Assembly: GCA_023443925.1 (NCBI GenBank)
Contig: JAEZSL010000196.1
Location: forward strand, 1 to 17,049
Length of the DNA stretch: 17,049 nucleotides
Reading direction: 5' to 3'
Source: Bacillota bacterium
Lineage (GTDB): Bacteria > Bacillota_A > Clostridia > Lachnospirales > Lachnospiraceae
Position numbers and translations under genes: made by a program
Shown: in pieces, positions 1 through 7,927 of the stretch
Layout: every line of letters begins with the position of its first letter
Numbering within the stretch: position 1 is the stretch's first letter
Notes under the pieces: generated by a model
Told to the model about the DNA's origin: nothing
The model's input: the letters and a program-made list of their open reading frames with translations, nothing else
Databases searched by the model: none

Positions 1-382
1 AGGTACAGAAGAACTGGCGCACATGGAAATTGTAAGTGCGATTGTTCATCAGCTTACCAAAAATTTAAGTATCGAAGAAATTAAAGCTTCCGGATTTGAC
101 ACCTATTTCGTTGACCACACGGTAGGCTTATGGCCTCAGGCAGCCAGCGGCATGCCTTTTAGTTCAACGTTCTTCCAGTCGAAAGGCGATCCCATTACCG
201 ATCTTCATGAAGATATGGCAGCAGAACAAAAAGCAAGAACCACCTATGATAATATCCTCCGCTTAGTAAAAGATCCGGACATCATTGATCCTATCCGTTT
301 CTTAAGAGAAAGAGAAATCGTTCATTATCAGAGATTCGGTGAAGCAAAACGGGTAATATCAAGCATAAAAGAGGTTATATAA
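1..382 (+). CDS. cotJC: Manganese catalase, spore coat protein CotJC (3' part, 5' end outside window)
   Basis: The reading frame is open from base 2 and already inside the protein: it begins GTEELAHMEIV, so the ATG at 23 is an internal methionine and not a start. The family is the dimanganese catalase/CotJC group, which disproportionates hydrogen peroxide and, in spore formers, sits in the spore coat. The E-x2-H stretch EELAHME supplies the first visible metal ligands. A later Glu lies in DMAAEQKARTTYDN and a His in REREIVHYQRFGE, matching the usual Glu/His ligand order of manganese catalases. About 126 residues are visible of a protein usually near 190-200. Identification is by motif and overall resemblance. 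The assignment to CotJC and not another manganese catalase rests on the closeness of the C-terminal half, and cotJA/cotJB would be expected just upstream, outside the window. Confidence 0.88.
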   Translation, partial: GTEELAHMEIVSAIVHQLTKNLSIEEIKASGFDTYFVDHTVGLWPQAASGMPFSSTFFQSKGDPITDLHEDMAAEQKARTTYDNILRLVKDPDIIDPIRFLREREIVHYQRFGEAKRVISSIKEVI

Positions 383-415
383 TTAAAAACTAAAATTCAA
401 GCATCAAAACCTTAT

Positions 416-452
416 AAAGATATGAAAGAATATTTCTTTCTATATCTTTTTA
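416..452 (+). terminator. Hairpin terminator after cotJC
   Basis: An AT-rich inverted repeat (arms about 416-430 and 434-449, 14-15 pairs with one bulge) is followed directly by a run of T. It lies 34 bases after the cotJC stop and is the natural end of that transcript. The stem has few G-C pairs, so termination strength is uncertain. Confidence 0.6.
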
Positions 453-511
453 TGTTTACTTGCCTCCTGTATAATCAAGTGGATAATTAGGTGTATTTTT
501 GTGGTTCTATA

Positions 512-545
512 TTGCGAACTTAAAATTCCATCCCCCTATAGGGCT
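512..545 (+). promoter_or_regulatory. Candidate operator/promoter of the importer operon: CCCTATAGGG palindrome
   Basis: Positions 534-543 read CCCTATAGGG, a perfect 10-bp palindrome inside a C-tract/TATA/G-tract of the kind bound by CsoR/RcnR/CstR (DUF156) metal and sulfide sensors. A TTGCGA at 512-517 could be a -35 element with TATAGG (537-542) as -10, at a long 19-bp spacing. The operator core would then overlap the -10. It is the only strongly GC-patterned element in an otherwise AT-rich leader. The sensor gene is not in the window, so the regulator class is inferred from pattern resemblance only. Confidence 0.35.
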
Positions 546-614
546 TGTATAGTACTTAAAAGTACGGTACCATGTATCCTGTTTGAACCGTGTAAATTAT
601 TTGAACACGAATGC

Positions 615-788
615 AATATTTAGAAGGCAATATATAGAAAGCACTATGTAAAAATAATATAAGGAATGTAATTTATAGAAAGCAAAAAAGAAATCCCAAT
701 TTAAAGAAGGCATTATATAAAAAGTAATATAGGTATGTAATTTAATAAAGCAATATAAGGAGTACCAATTTAAAAAAGCAATATAGGA
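615..788 (+). repeat. Degenerate AT-rich direct repeats in the importer leader
   Basis: Five copies of a roughly 22-bp core, consensus AATTTAAARAAAGCAATATA, start near 615, 670, 698, 739 and 767. The last four form two higher-order units of about 69 bp (670 to 739 and 698 to 767 are each 69 apart). The final copy runs into the ribosome binding site of the binding-protein gene, whose AGGAGGG is at 785-791. The units differ at several positions, so this is an old tandem duplication. No protein-coding frame explains it. Confidence 0.6.
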
Positions 789-798
789 GGGTGTAAGG

Positions 799-2433
799 AT
801 GAAAAAGAAACTAATAATGCTATTACTAACAACAACATTAATTACGGCCATAGTGACAGGTTGTACAATTAATACAAGTATGAAAGGGAAATCACCTGCA
901 TCTTCACCAGAAACTTCTTCTGAAATAAAAGATTCACTGACCATTTCAATTGGAAGCGGTTTCGAGGATGGTAATTTTGATCCATGTACCGGCTATGGAA
1001 CCTTTGGTTATGGCCTGTTTCATACCTCATTACTTAAAATAACCACGGAGGTTAAGACGAAAGGTGATTTAGCTGCAGATTATACGGTCAGTGAGGATGG
1101 TTTAATTTACACCTTTACTTTGCGGGACGATGTAAAATTCTCAGATGGACAGAAACTGAAACCGGAGGATGTTGTATTTACCTTTAATACTGCGAAGAAC
1201 AGCGGTTCCAGCGTAGATTTAACAATGATGGATAAAGCTGAAGTAATGGATGGAAATAAAGTAAAATTCACCTTGAATAACCCTTTTTCACCATTTACCC
1301 GTACGGTAGCTTTACTTGGAATTGTGCCGGAACATGCCTATAACGAAACTTATGCATCAAACCCCGTTGGAACCGGGCCTTTTAAAGTAAAACAACTGGA
1401 TGTAGGGCAGCAGCTTATTGTGGAACCCAATGAATACTACTATGGGACAAAATCACAGTTTAAGCAAATCACGTTCTTAAGCATTGACGAAGAGACTGCT
1501 CTAGCTGCAGCTAAGTCCGGTCAGCTGGATCTGGTTATGGTAAATCCGGAATATGCAAAAGAAACGGTTGACGGTATGCATATTGAAAACATTAAAACTT
1601 CGGATAACCGTGGGTTTAACCTGCCCTGTATTCCGGAGACGGTAAACGCCGCCGGTGAAACGGTTGGAAATAACGTTACTTCAGATCCTGTTGTCAGAAA
1701 AGCATTGAATATCGGAATCAGCCGCCAGGAAATTATTGATAACGCGCTTAACGGAGTCGGCACCGCCAGTTGGGTACGCTTTGAAGGCTTACCCTGGGCA
1801 AACGAGGAACCGGCCTTTCAAGACGGACAGGCAGAAGCAGCTAAGGCTCTGCTGGAAGAAGCAGGATGGGTGGATACGGACGGCGACGGTATCCGTGAAA
1901 AGGACGGGCTGAAGTGTGAATTCCGTATATCGGGCCGTACCGACGATTTACAACGCTATAATTTAGCCGTGGCTTTTAGTGAAAATGCAAAACCCCTGGG
2001 GATTAATATAATCGCAGAGGCACTGGACTGGACAACCTGTAAGCAGACTGCCAGAAATATACCCACCTGTATTGGTACAGGTGATTACAATTTCGTCGAT
2101 GTTTACAATGCGTTCCATTCCTCTTTTGGGGGAGTGGATGTGGTGAATCTGAGTAATGCTGCGATGTATTCCAATCCCACGGTGGATGCTTATCTGGATG
2201 AAATGATAGCGGCCACATCAGAAGAGGAGGCCATAGAGCTCGGTAAAAAAGCGCAGTATGACGGCAATACCGGGGCAAATGTGGACTTTCCATACATCTG
2301 GCTGGTCAATATTGATCATACCTATTTTGTACGTGACGGACTGGATATTGGCACACAAAGAATACATCCCCACGGACACGGGGCACCCGTCATTCAAAAT
2401 CTTAATGAATGGACGTTTTCAAACGAAAGGTAA
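799..2433 (+). CDS. ABC transporter substrate-binding lipoprotein, family 5 (nickel/peptide type)
   Basis: This is the extracellular solute-binding component of a NikA/OppA/CntA-like importer. Residues 1-22 form a lipoprotein signal peptide (MKKK, hydrophobic stretch, lipobox VTGC with Cys22), so the mature protein should be membrane-anchored. The rest (544 aa, typical family length) is a single SBP_bac_5 domain, with motifs such as LRDDVKFSDG and NPVGTGPFKV. A DTDGDGIREKDG loop at 359-370 resembles a calcium-binding EF-hand loop and is common in Gram-positive members. Near the C-terminus HPHGHG (523-528) gives three closely spaced histidines that could bind metal. The start at 799 is fixed by AGGAGGG seven bases upstream. 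It is the first gene of a five-gene operon with two permeases and two ATPases. Substrate is inferred: nickel or another metal chelate is favoured over peptides by family resemblance, but is not proven. Confidence 0.85.
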   Translation: MKKKLIMLLLTTTLITAIVTGCTINTSMKGKSPASSPETSSEIKDSLTISIGSGFEDGNFDPCTGYGTFGYGLFHTSLLKITTEVKTKGDLAADYTVSEDGLIYTFTLRDDVKFSDGQKLKPEDVVFTFNTAKNSGSSVDLTMMDKAEVMDGNKVKFTLNNPFSPFTRTVALLGIVPEHAYNETYASNPVGTGPFKVKQLDVGQQLIVEPNEYYYGTKSQFKQITFLSIDEETALAAAKSGQLDLVMVNPEYAKETVDGMHIENIKTSDNRGFNLPCIPETVNAAGETVGNNVTSDPVVRKALNIGISRQEIIDNALNGVGTASWVRFEGLPWANEEPAFQDGQAEAAKALLEEAGWVDTDGDGIREKDGLKCEFRISGRTDDLQRYNLAVAFSENAKPLGINIIAEALDWTTCKQTARNIPTCIGTGDYNFVDVYNAFHSSFGGVDVVNLSNAAMYSNPTVDAYLDEMIAATSEEEAIELGKKAQYDGNTGANVDFPYIWLVNIDHTYFVRDGLDIGTQRIHPHGHGAPVIQNLNEWTFSNER

Positions 2434-2509
2434 AGACAGGTGTTCTTCGGGCAGAAGAGGTAATCGTTCTTCTGATGCATTTGAAACGGTATGATTGGAG
2501 ACAAAATCA

Positions 2510-3496
2510 ATGAATCAACTTATGAAATATGTAATTAACACTCTGCTTCGTATGATACTGCTCTTGTTTGGGGTCAGCATTATTACATTTTTATTGGTAG
2601 TATCTTCTCCCATAGATCCGGTGGATGCTTATGTAGGCGCCGAATCCAATGTATCTCAGGAACAAAGAGAGAATATTGCGGAGCATTGGGGATTGAATAG
2701 ACCACCGGCAGCGCGTTATCTCACATGGCTTACCAACCTGCTTCACGGTGATATGGGTACCTCCATTACGTATCAGAAGCCGGTAACGGAAATTTTGGCC
2801 AGCCGTTTTCTTGCTTCACTTACTCTGATGGCAGTGGCCTGGCTATTCTCCGGAATACTTGGATTTTTCCTGGGGGTTATGTCAGGGGCAGCTCAGGGAA
2901 GTCTTTTTGATAAGTGTGTGAAAACTTTCTGCTTTGTGCTGTCCTCAACTCCTGCCTTCTGGATTGGACTGCTGTTATTGATGCTGTTTTCCGTACAACT
3001 GGGGTGGTTTCCCATCGGACTGGCTGTACCCATCGGTAAGTTATCCAGTGAGGTTACCTTTACAGAGCGGGTACATCATCTTATATTACCCGCTTTTACC
3101 CTGAGCATTACCGGGATTGCCGGTATCGCGCTGCATACCAGACAGAAAATCATCGATGTATTAAAAACCGATTACATATTATTTGCAAAAGCCAGAGGAG
3201 AAAGTAAATGGACACTGATAAAAAGGCATGGACTTAAGAATATCGCCATTCCTGCCATAACACTGCAATTCGCATCGTTTAGCGAATTGTTTGGCGGAAG
3301 TGTTCTGGCGGAGAATGTCTTCTCGTATCCCGGCTTAGGCAGCGCTGCAAGTGCCTCCGGGTTAAAAGGGGATGTTCCTTTGCTGCTTGGGATTACATTA
3401 TGTTCTGTTGTATTTGTTTTCGTCGGCAATTTAACGGCAAATATACTTTATGGCATACTTAATCCTCAAATTCGGGAGGGAGGGAAGCTTGGATGA
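2510..3496 (+). CDS. ABC transporter permease, NikB/DppB-like
   Basis: This is the first transmembrane subunit of the importer (about 328 aa, normal length). An N-terminal membrane helix (LLLFGVSIITFLLVV) is followed by an extracytoplasmic segment carrying GLNRPPAARYLTWLTNLLHG and GDMGTS, which are typical of DppB/NikB proteins. The binding-protein-dependent transport domain follows, with an EAA-type loop around AKARGESKWTLIKRHGLKN that docks on the ATPases. The frame could start at TTG 2495, but that codon has no ribosome binding site, whereas ATG 2510 has GGAG at 2497-2500, nine bases upstream, so 2510 is chosen. It lies 76 bases after the binding-protein gene and its stop overlaps the next start as ATGA. 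The likely partner permease is the following gene. Confidence 0.88.
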   Translation: MNQLMKYVINTLLRMILLLFGVSIITFLLVVSSPIDPVDAYVGAESNVSQEQRENIAEHWGLNRPPAARYLTWLTNLLHGDMGTSITYQKPVTEILASRFLASLTLMAVAWLFSGILGFFLGVMSGAAQGSLFDKCVKTFCFVLSSTPAFWIGLLLLMLFSVQLGWFPIGLAVPIGKLSSEVTFTERVHHLILPAFTLSITGIAGIALHTRQKIIDVLKTDYILFAKARGESKWTLIKRHGLKNIAIPAITLQFASFSELFGGSVLAENVFSYPGLGSAASASGLKGDVPLLLGITLCSVVFVFVGNLTANILYGILNPQIREGGKLG

Positions 3497-4335
3497 AAAA
3501 TCCCGGAATTAAAAGTAAAATGAACCGGCGTACAAAGACTGTGGTTTTGGCAGGCATAATTATTTTCCTGCTTGTGATAATCTCCATAGCCGGAATTGTC
3601 ATGAGTCCAAAGCTTTATGCCCCGGATTATACGGCGAAAAAACTTGGCCCTTGCCTCCTGCATCCTTTTGGAACGGATTACCTGGGACGGGACATGTTCT
3701 TTCGCTCAATTAAAGGCCTTTCTACCAGTATACTTATCGGAACCCTGGCGGCAACGGTCAGTGCTTTTATGGCGCTTACTTTCGGGCTGCTAGCGGCAAC
3801 CGCCGGCGGGTGGGTGGACAAGGCAGTTTCCTATTTTGTGGATCTGTTTATGGGAATACCGCACCTGGTTTTACTTATGCTGATCTCCTTTATGCTGGGA
3901 GGCGGGTTAAAAGGCGTTGTCATTGGTGTTGCCTTAACCCATTGGCCTAACTTAACCCGAGTAATCCGCGGTGAGGTCATGCAGATTCGCAACGCACAAT
4001 ATGTAAAAACTGCCCGTAAGTTTGGCATCGGTAAGCTGCAGGTTGCATGGGGCCATATTGTTCCCCATGTAGTGCCCCAGTTCATTATCGGATTAATCTT
4101 ACTGTTTCCCCATGCCATTCTCCATGAAGCGGGATTGACCTTTTTGGGTTTCGGACTTCCTATCGATGCACCGGCAATCGGAATTATATTATCGGAAGCA
4201 CTTAAGCACATTGCCACCGGTATGTGGTGGCTGGTTTTATTTCCCGGAGTGATGCTGGTTATGGTGGTAATGATGTTTGACAAACTGGGTGAGCAGATCA
4301 AGCTGCTGCTGGATCCTGCCAGTGCCCAGGAATAA
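3493..4335 (+). CDS. ABC transporter permease, NikC/DppC-like
   Basis: This is the second permease of the importer, 280 aa. A first membrane helix lies near residues 17-37. It is followed by HPFGTDYLGRDMF, the hallmark of DppC/NikC/OppC proteins. The transport domain then carries an EAA-type loop (EVMQIRNAQYVKTARKFGIG) and the conserved GLTFLGFGLP near the C-terminus. The ATG shares four bases (ATGA) with the stop of the preceding permease, indicating translational coupling, and a GGAGGGAGGG purine tract just upstream supplies a strong ribosome binding site. It should form the heterodimeric membrane channel with the preceding gene product. Confidence 0.89.
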   Translation: MKNPGIKSKMNRRTKTVVLAGIIIFLLVIISIAGIVMSPKLYAPDYTAKKLGPCLLHPFGTDYLGRDMFFRSIKGLSTSILIGTLAATVSAFMALTFGLLAATAGGWVDKAVSYFVDLFMGIPHLVLLMLISFMLGGGLKGVVIGVALTHWPNLTRVIRGEVMQIRNAQYVKTARKFGIGKLQVAWGHIVPHVVPQFIIGLILLFPHAILHEAGLTFLGFGLPIDAPAIGIILSEALKHIATGMWWLVLFPGVMLVMVVMMFDKLGEQIKLLLDPASAQE

Positions 4336-4348
4336 AGGGGGAATTAGG

Positions 4349-5269
4349 ATGAGTTCTGTCAATCTGCTTGATGTTCGTAATCTGTCGGTTTCCTTTCGTA
4401 TGTACAGCCAGGGATTAGAACAGAAGGAAATAAAGGTAATCAGCAATTTAAGTGTATCGGTAAAAGAAGGAGAAATTCTCGCCGTTGCCGGTTCGTCCGG
4501 ATCGGGTAAAAGCCTGCTGGCCCATGCCATATTAGGCATCCTGCCGAACAATGCACAGGTAAATGGTGAAATGCTATATCAAGGTAAAACACTCACTGGT
4601 GAACAGCAGCAAATGCTTCGGGGAAAAGAAATCGCACTGGTACCCCAATCGGTGGAATACCTGGATCCATTGATGAACGTAGGAAAGCAGGTTATAGGAA
4701 CCAGTGGCAGCCGTGAAAAGCAGGAATCGGTATTTAAAAGATACGGATTAGCAGGTTTTGTGAAGAAAATGTACCCTTTTCAGCTATCCGGCGGGATGGC
4801 AAGGCGTGTCCTGGTATCTACTGCCGTAATCAGCGATGCGAAACTGATTATCGCAGACGAACCGACTCCGGGTTTAAGTAAGGAGATTGCACAAACAGCC
4901 ATGGGTCACTTCCGGGCACTTGCGGATGAGGGGCGGGGTGTTATGCTGATTACCCATGATCTGGACCTTGCATTGGCTTATGCGGACCGGGTTGCTGTCT
5001 TTTATGCCGGCACCACCGTAGAGGTGGCACCGGCAATAGATTTCCGGTCAGGACCGGATGCATTGCGGCATCCATATACCAAGGCATTATGGCGGGCAAT
5101 GCCCCAAAATGGTTTTCAGCCCATAAAAGGTTCACAGCCATATGCGGGTGAGCTTCCGAAGGGATGTCTGTTTGCCCCGAGATGTCCCCTAAGAACCATA
5201 GACTGTGAACAAAGGCCTGCCATGCGTAGCTTACGAGGAGGAGAGGTGAGCTGTATACATGCTACTTAA
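4349..5269 (+). CDS. ABC transporter ATP-binding protein, NikD/DppD-like
   Basis: This is the first ATPase of the importer, 306 aa. Walker A is GSSGSGKS (Lys54), the signature is LSGGMARR (146-153), Walker B ends ADE (169-171) and the switch histidine is His203 in THD. The C-terminal oligopeptide/dipeptide extension has Cys273, Cys279 and Cys286 in a CLFAPRC...C arrangement, as in DppD-type proteins. After Walker B the sequence is PTPGLS where most ABC proteins have a D-loop ending in LD, so the D-loop aspartate is missing. The same PTPGL feature is found in some NikD-like proteins as I recall them. The open frame extends back to 4277 inside the previous gene, but the ATG at 4349 has an AAAGGGGG tract upstream and begins at the normal N-terminus (MSSVNLLDVRNLSVSF). 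Confidence 0.88.
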   Translation: MSSVNLLDVRNLSVSFRMYSQGLEQKEIKVISNLSVSVKEGEILAVAGSSGSGKSLLAHAILGILPNNAQVNGEMLYQGKTLTGEQQQMLRGKEIALVPQSVEYLDPLMNVGKQVIGTSGSREKQESVFKRYGLAGFVKKMYPFQLSGGMARRVLVSTAVISDAKLIIADEPTPGLSKEIAQTAMGHFRALADEGRGVMLITHDLDLALAYADRVAVFYAGTTVEVAPAIDFRSGPDALRHPYTKALWRAMPQNGFQPIKGSQPYAGELPKGCLFAPRCPLRTIDCEQRPAMRSLRGGEVSCIHAT

Positions 5270-5873
5270 AGCAAAGGATCTTAGTTTTGGTTACTCCAAA
5301 AATAAATTAATATTAAATCATGTTAATTTTGAAATGAATGCCGGGGAGCGGGTAGCACTCATCGGGCCGTCCGGCTGTGGGAAAAGTACGTTGTCCCAGA
5401 TTCTGGCCGGTTATTTGAAACCTTCTTTCGGAGAGGTGCTATTGGATGGAAAACCCCTTCCTGATAAGGGCTGCTGTCCGGTGCAGCTAATCTACCAGCA
5501 TCCTGAAAAAGCCGTTAATCCCAGGTGGAAGATGCAAAAAACTTTAAATGAAGCCTGGAAGCCTGACGATGCTTTCTTATCCGAAATCGGAATTGAAAAG
5601 CAATGGCTTAATCGTTATCCCGGTGAATTATCCGGTGGAGAGTTGCAGCGTTTTTGTGTGGCAAGAGCGTTAGGCCCTCAGACACAGTTTATCATTGCCG
5701 ATGAAATGAGCACCATGCTGGATGTCATAACCCAGGCCCAGATCTGGCAGCTTATGCTGAATATAGTTAATAAAAGAGGTCTGGGGCTTCTGGTGGTTAC
5801 ACACAGCCTGGAGTTGGCTGAGCGCACCTGTTCCAGAGTCGTAAAATTTGAAGAGACTGCCGGACTAAACTAA
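5259..5873 (+). CDS. ABC transporter ATP-binding protein, NikE/DppF-like, short form
   Basis: This is the second ATPase of the importer, 204 aa. Walker A is GPSGCGKST (Lys42), the signature is LSGGELQR (124-131), Walker B ends ADE (147-149) and the switch histidine is His182 in THS, so the nucleotide-binding domain is complete. It stops soon after the H-loop and lacks the C-terminal oligopeptide extension present in its partner; NikE/DppF proteins usually run to about 250-330 aa. The start overlaps the preceding gene by 11 bases and follows a GAGGAGGAGAGG tract. It is the last gene of the operon, with a terminator about 95 bases downstream. It probably pairs with the NikD-like subunit. The shortness looks natural, because there is no obvious continuing frame after the stop. 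Confidence 0.85.
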   Translation: MLLKAKDLSFGYSKNKLILNHVNFEMNAGERVALIGPSGCGKSTLSQILAGYLKPSFGEVLLDGKPLPDKGCCPVQLIYQHPEKAVNPRWKMQKTLNEAWKPDDAFLSEIGIEKQWLNRYPGELSGGELQRFCVARALGPQTQFIIADEMSTMLDVITQAQIWQLMLNIVNKRGLGLLVVTHSLELAERTCSRVVKFEETAGLN

Positions 5874-5967
5874 AAGCTGATGGATACCACAAAGGCCGCA
5901 AAACAATTTGCAGCGGTATGGCGGGCAACAATTACAGCCACTACAAATATATATGTAAAGATATACA

Positions 5968-6010
5968 AACCGTAAAGGCTGAAATTGAAAATCAGCTCTT
6001 TGCGGTTTTT
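5968..6010 (+). terminator. Rho-independent terminator of the importer operon
   Basis: Arms 5968-5982 and about 5991-6006 pair over about 15 bases (AACCG-AAAG-CTGA against TCAG-CTTTGCGGTT) with one T-G wobble and one bulge, and are followed by TTTTT. It lies about 95 bases after the last ATPase gene and separates the importer from the Bce-like module. Confidence 0.82.
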
Positions 6011-6193
6011 ATATGCGTTTCATAACGAACATAGGTGTATAATGTACGGCAAAAACGAGTCAGAGCAGTTCAATTTATATACCGGTATTAAGGTTATATT
6101 ATGAAAGGTTTCAAAATCAATCCAGTTATTATAATTGAGGATAATATTAATGGGATACCGTATGATATAAGGATACCCAAATACTGGAATATG

Positions 6194-6202
6194 TGTTATA
6201 AT
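6194..6202 (+). promoter_or_regulatory. Extended -10 promoter of the two-component genes
   Basis: TG at 6194-6195, one base, then a perfect TATAAT at 6197-6202 makes an extended -10 element. No good -35 is seen 17 bases upstream, which an extended -10 can tolerate. The expected start of transcription is near 6209, about 30 bases before the response-regulator ATG. Two direct GGATACC heptamers (6153-6159, 6171-6177; 18 apart) lie just upstream and could be activator or repressor sites. Confidence 0.5.
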
Positions 6203-6240
6203 GTTATGAACCCTAAATATAAATAAAAAGGATGTTTATA

Positions 6241-6906
6241 ATGAAATTAATTCTAATTATAGAGGATGATGAAATAATACGTACAGAATTAGCCATAGTA
6301 CTGCGAAATAATGGATATAAATCAGCTGTAATTACAAATTATACCGATATATTGGATCAAATAAATTTATTAAAACCTGACCTTATTCTACTTGATATTG
6401 GTCTGCCTGGTACGAATGGATTTGACATATGTACTCATATACGTGCAGAATCTTCTGTCCCTATTATTTTTGTAACAAGTAGAAATACAGATATGGATGA
6501 ACTTAGAAGTATTACCTTGGGTGGTGATGATTTTATAACAAAGCCATACAATATACCAATACTTCTTGCAAGAATAAGTGCTTTATTAAAAAGATCTTAT
6601 CCGATTGAAAATCGTGAGATATTAGCTTATAAAGATGTTCATTTATGTTTAGATACCTGTAAAATTGAATATCGTTCAATGAATATAGAATTAACTTTAA
6701 ATGAACTTAAAATTTTAAGTTTTTTATTTAAGAATAATGGGAAAATAGTACCAAGAACAGACCTGATTGAATATTTATGGGACAACCAGTGCTATATTGA
6801 TGATAATACGTTAAGTGTAAATATCACAAGAATACGTGGAAAATTAGAACAGATTGGACTAAGGGAGTTTATAAAAACTAAATACAAACAAGGGTATTCA
6901 ATATGA
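6241..6906 (+). CDS. Response regulator, OmpR/BceR-like
   Basis: This is a cytoplasmic two-component regulator of 221 aa. The N-terminal receiver domain has the acidic pocket EDDE near the N-terminus, the phosphoacceptor Asp52 in LLDIGLPG, Thr79 and Lys101 in TKPYN. The C-terminal winged-helix DNA-binding domain covers roughly residues 128-221, ending in RIRGKLEQ and KYKQGYSI, typical of OmpR family members. An in-frame ATG exists at 6232, but AAAAGG at 6226-6231 is spaced nine bases from the ATG at 6241 and overlaps the upstream one, so 6241 is chosen. The stop overlaps the kinase start (ATGA). By gene order (regulator, kinase, ATPase, FtsX permease) it is expected to activate the downstream transporter genes when peptide antibiotics are sensed. 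Confidence 0.87.
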   Translation: MKLILIIEDDEIIRTELAIVLRNNGYKSAVITNYTDILDQINLLKPDLILLDIGLPGTNGFDICTHIRAESSVPIIFVTSRNTDMDELRSITLGGDDFITKPYNIPILLARISALLKRSYPIENREILAYKDVHLCLDTCKIEYRSMNIELTLNELKILSFLFKNNGKIVPRTDLIEYLWDNQCYIDDNTLSVNITRIRGKLEQIGLREFIKTKYKQGYSI

Positions 6907-7922
6907 AATTAAGGGATTATTTACATGATCAAGTTTCTTCCTGGCTTCTAAATATAATCGGAGTCATATTACTATCTGTCTTTTTATATTCTGCCGGTAA
7001 TGACAGTACAATAATCATATTAATCGATATTGTCTGGTTCTGTATTTTACTAATGTTTTATTTAATAGATTTTTATAATAAAAAAATATATTATTCCCAG
7101 TTGCTTGAGCTTATGGAGGAGCTGAAAGATAAATATTTGATTGCTGAGGTTATGAATAAACCTAAAAACTTAGAGGGTAAGATTTATTCAAATCTATTAA
7201 AACAGGCAAATAAGTCCATGATGGAAAAAATAACAGAAACAAGCAGTGAAAGGAAAGAATATAGGGAATATGTAGAGCAATGGGTTCATGAGATAAAAAC
7301 TCCCATTGCAGCTGCAAAATTACTTTGTGATAATAACAAATCCAACTTAACTAATAAAATTTCATTAGAAATTATTAAAATCCAGTATTTTGTTGAACAG
7401 ACACTATTTTATGCCAGAAGCGAGAAGGTAGAAAAGGATTATCTTATCAGGGAAATTTTACTGAATAAGATTATACATAATACGATTTCAGTAAATAAGG
7501 AGCACCTCCTCTACTATAATATTACTGTGAACGTGGAAGAAAATTATGAAACGGTATATACGGATCCAAAATGGCTGGAATTCATTCTAAAGCAAATTCT
7601 AATGAATGCGGTTCAATATAAAAAAAATCAGGATGCAAATGTGATATTTCGTACTTTCATAGTTCAAAATGGAATTCAGCTACATATTACAGATAATGGT
7701 ATTGGAATCCGAGAAGAGGACTTGTACCGAATATTTGAAAAAGGGTTTACTGGGAATAATGGCAGAATAGGAGGACATTCCACCGGTATCGGCCTGTATT
7801 TATGCAAACGCCTTTGTGATAAACTTGGATTAAAAATATCAGTAGAATCTAGATTAAATGAGTATACGACGGTTATTATTTTCTTTCCAAAAGGAACATT
7901 TATCAAGTTCAATGATAATTAG
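6903..7922 (+). CDS. Intramembrane-sensing histidine kinase, BceS-like
   Basis: This 339-aa sensor kinase starts with two membrane helices (about residues 13-30 and 36-57) joined by only a few residues (AGNDST). This is the layout of intramembrane-sensing kinases, which have no extracellular sensor domain and depend on a partner transporter for signal. The phosphoacceptor is His129 in WVHEIKTP. The catalytic domain shows an N box (ILMNAVQY), the ATP-lid box DNGIGI and the GxGL box STGIGLYL. It overlaps the regulator gene by four bases and so is co-translated. The signal is probably flux through the BceAB-like transporter encoded next, by analogy with the Bacillus subtilis Bce system. That relationship is inferred from order and architecture. 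Confidence 0.88.
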   Translation: MKLRDYLHDQVSSWLLNIIGVILLSVFLYSAGNDSTIIILIDIVWFCILLMFYLIDFYNKKIYYSQLLELMEELKDKYLIAEVMNKPKNLEGKIYSNLLKQANKSMMEKITETSSERKEYREYVEQWVHEIKTPIAAAKLLCDNNKSNLTNKISLEIIKIQYFVEQTLFYARSEKVEKDYLIREILLNKIIHNTISVNKEHLLYYNITVNVEENYETVYTDPKWLEFILKQILMNAVQYKKNQDANVIFRTFIVQNGIQLHITDNGIGIREEDLYRIFEKGFTGNNGRIGGHSTGIGLYLCKRLCDKLGLKISVESRLNEYTTVIIFFPKGTFIKFNDN

Positions 7923-7927
7923 AATAA

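Noticed and set aside
383..798. Riboswitch (for example a nickel/cobalt or cobalamin type) in the importer leader
   Set aside because: No conserved riboswitch core was recognised; the leader is AT-rich repeat apart from the CCCTATAGGG element.
597..944. Minus-strand ORF of about 115 codons opposite the importer leader
   Set aside because: Its low-complexity hydrophobic translation comes from the AT-rich repeat array read backwards, and it overlaps the start of the binding-protein gene; no ribosome binding site.
2258..2494. Plus-strand ORF overlapping the end of the binding-protein gene
   Set aside because: It lies mostly inside the real gene in another frame, with no family resemblance.
5918..6025. 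Plus-strand 35-codon ORF after the importer operon
   Set aside because: It reads straight through the terminator hairpin at 5968-6010, has no ribosome binding site and resembles no family I know. It may be a decayed fragment but cannot be supported.
6101..6226. Plus-strand 41-codon ORF just before the response regulator
   Set aside because: It contains the extended -10 promoter of the regulator gene and has no ribosome binding site, so it is most likely non-coding.
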